Source: Amoebophilaceae bacterium
Lineage (GTDB): Bacteria > Bacteroidota > Bacteroidia > Cytophagales > Amoebophilaceae
Direction: 5' to 3'
NCBI GenBank assembly: GCA_023257955.1
Contig: JALRAY010000007.1
Location: 1-24,450, forward strand
Length of the DNA stretch: 24,450 bases
Shown piece after piece: positions 23,528 to 24,450 of the stretch. Positions within the stretch are counted from its first letter, which is position 1, and every line of letters starts with the position of its first letter. The notes below the pieces were generated by a model. That model searched no databases and had not been told where the DNA came from. It was given only the letters and a program-made list of their open reading frames with translations. Both the position numbers and the translations under genes were made by a program.

Positions 23528-23890
23528 TTATTCAAAAGTCTCGGTAAGCACTTCTTTGTGATTACTAACTAAGGCAAGGCCCCAAACTTTCATGTCTTCT
23601 GGTAGTATGCTACTAGCAACGGATTTTAATATGCTTATAGCTACTTCTTTATCTTCATGCGCTACACCAATTTCTACCTCCCAACCATGTTCATATTCAC
23701 CATAAGGCACATGGATGTTATTAAAAAAATGGCCGTCAACATAGATTTTATGTTTAGCCTCTACGAGTTCTAAAGACTTGATTTTGGAATCTTTTATCCT
23801 CTCCTTTAGTGATTGATACATATTTTCAGCTAGCTCATAAGATCCCAACGGGTATTTTATAGCTAATAACTTTGTTTCTGTTCTAGGCAT
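23528..23890 (-). CDS. Unidentified 120-residue soluble protein
   Basis: I do not recognise this protein. It starts MPRTETKLLAIKYPLGSYEL and has a compact alternating pattern typical of a small alpha/beta fold: helix (ELAENMYQSLKERIKDS), strands (KSLELVEA, KIYVDGHFF), a central segment GEYEHGWEVEIGVAHEDK, a helix (AISILKSVASSIL) and a final strand MKVWGLALVSN. There is no signal peptide or membrane helix. It is flanked by an IS630-type transposase (38 bases upstream) and a solo IS end plus hairpin downstream, so it may be cargo of mobile DNA. The frame is clean and a terminator-like hairpin follows. Its small size and location would suit an immunity or antitoxin protein, but no sequence feature shows this. 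Confidence 0.55.
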   Translation of the reverse strand: MPRTETKLLAIKYPLGSYELAENMYQSLKERIKDSKIKSLELVEAKHKIYVDGHFFNNIHVPYGEYEHGWEVEIGVAHEDKEVAISILKSVASSILPEDMKVWGLALVSNHKEVLTETFE

Positions 23891-23927
23891 ATTTGTATAT
23901 ACACATCAGATTATGAAACACGAAAAA

Positions 23928-24450
23928 TCAAGCTAAGTTAACGATGTGAAACTTAGTTGTCATAAGCGATTTTAATTCCCATTTGTATTGCTCTATATTT
24001 CTAAAAAATGCTGCAATAGCTTTCTCAAAGTCCTTAAATTTTTCATAGTAGGTATTATAGACGGTCTTTTTCTTCATAAACTTCCAAAGTCTTTCCATAC
24101 AATTGAGATTTGGAGAATATGGAGGTAGATAATGTATTATAATTCTTTGATTTTCGATCCTTGACAGATATTCAGCTAACAAGCGGCACCTGTAGTATCT
24201 AGCATTATCGCATATGATGTGTATTTTGCCTGTTGTTTGCTTGGATTTTATTTCTTCCAATAATTGAATAGTAGATTGTGCATTGATAGTTTTATCTGAT
24301 CTAATAATTATTTGCTGCTTTTCAACGTTGTAGGCTCCGTTTAAATTGATTCTATCCCTACCAGTATTAGTAGGAAGTACAGCTGCTTCTCCTTTATAAA
24401 ACCAGCCATATGCAGGCTGTACGTTATGCATAGGATGTACGCCATCAATG
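23928..24450 (-). CDS. IS630-family transposase, 5' end beyond the window
   Basis: The frame is open to the window edge; an internal ATG at 24431 is not the true start, since IDGVHPMHNVQPAYGW just before and after it is the usual first-Asp block of IS630 transposases (DxVHPxHN). The second Asp is in HIICDNARYYRC, and the third catalytic residue is the Glu in YLPPYSPNLNCMERLWKFMK. That gives an intact DDE set. The C-terminus is complete. Only the N-terminal helix-turn-helix part lies outside. Terminal repeats cannot be located with one side missing. Confidence 0.9.
   Translation of the reverse strand, partial: IDGVHPMHNVQPAYGWFYKGEAAVLPTNTGRDRINLNGAYNVEKQQIIIRSDKTINAQSTIQLLEEIKSKQTTGKIHIICDNARYYRCRLLAEYLSRIENQRIIIHYLPPYSPNLNCMERLWKFMKKKTVYNTYYEKFKDFEKAIAAFFRNIEQYKWELKSLMTTKFHIVNLA

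Overview
The window reads as part of the chromosome of a reduced, IS-rich, intracellular Bacteroidota bacterium, most likely a 'Candidatus Cardinium' / 'Candidatus Amoebophilus' type symbiont. This is an inference from four things: a Bacteroidota-type GlmU-like fused protein, a Bacteroidota-style FtsL, a TAnnTTTG-type promoter in front of rplS, and many degraded lipoprotein genes and transposon fragments among a few conserved housekeeping genes. No tRNA, rRNA or CRISPR array was seen.

Layout. 1-165 holds the tail of an unidentified + strand gene. 1354-2583 and 190-1347 (both -) are a tightly coupled pair: an alternative GlmU-like nucleotidyltransferase/acyltransferase and the DNA polymerase III delta' subunit. 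2657-2873 is a palindromic repeat element, followed by rplS (-). 3506-5138 (-) carries two tandem, paralogous lipoprotein genes made of DUF4116-type repeats. Both are broken: one by two opposite frameshifts in A runs, the other by one in-frame stop. uvrA (-) fills 5197-8067, and 8068-8745 is a gene-free stretch with short elements bounded by inverted repeats. 8746-12336 (-) is the elongasome operon mreD-mrdA-rodA. It is preceded by a 42-codon remnant of the upstream gene (probably mreC), cut off by an IS5-type fragment.

12458-13931 is a rearrangement scar: IS5-family transposase 3' end, a 113-bp MITE-like unit, an IS4/IS701-like transposase lacking its N-terminus, and the C-terminal piece of an MFS transporter. 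After it come a strong hairpin, pgk (+, 14590-15795) and an unrecognised acidic membrane-anchored protein (+, 16024-16944). An isolated ftsL-like gene (-) has an 18-T tract just upstream. 17548-17914 is a second GTAACTACTCAG-bounded repeat element. 17980-20876 (-) holds an exported GH3 (NagZ-like) hydrolase followed by an M32 carboxypeptidase. 21064-22758 (-) is a lipoprotein with a 20-21 residue repeat region and a duplicated C-terminal domain. The right end has a long AT-rich gap, an IS terminus, a 120-residue orphan gene and an IS630-type transposase running off the window.

How the genes fit together. MreD, PBP2 and RodA polymerise and crosslink lateral wall, FtsL acts at the septum, GlmU-like protein would supply UDP-GlcNAc, and the GH3 enzyme could trim or recycle wall sugars, so a working though reduced cell-wall programme is suggested. 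Pgk belongs to the lower, ATP-yielding half of glycolysis. UvrA and HolB are replication/repair functions. The remaining sequence is mobile DNA and surface lipoproteins in various stages of decay.
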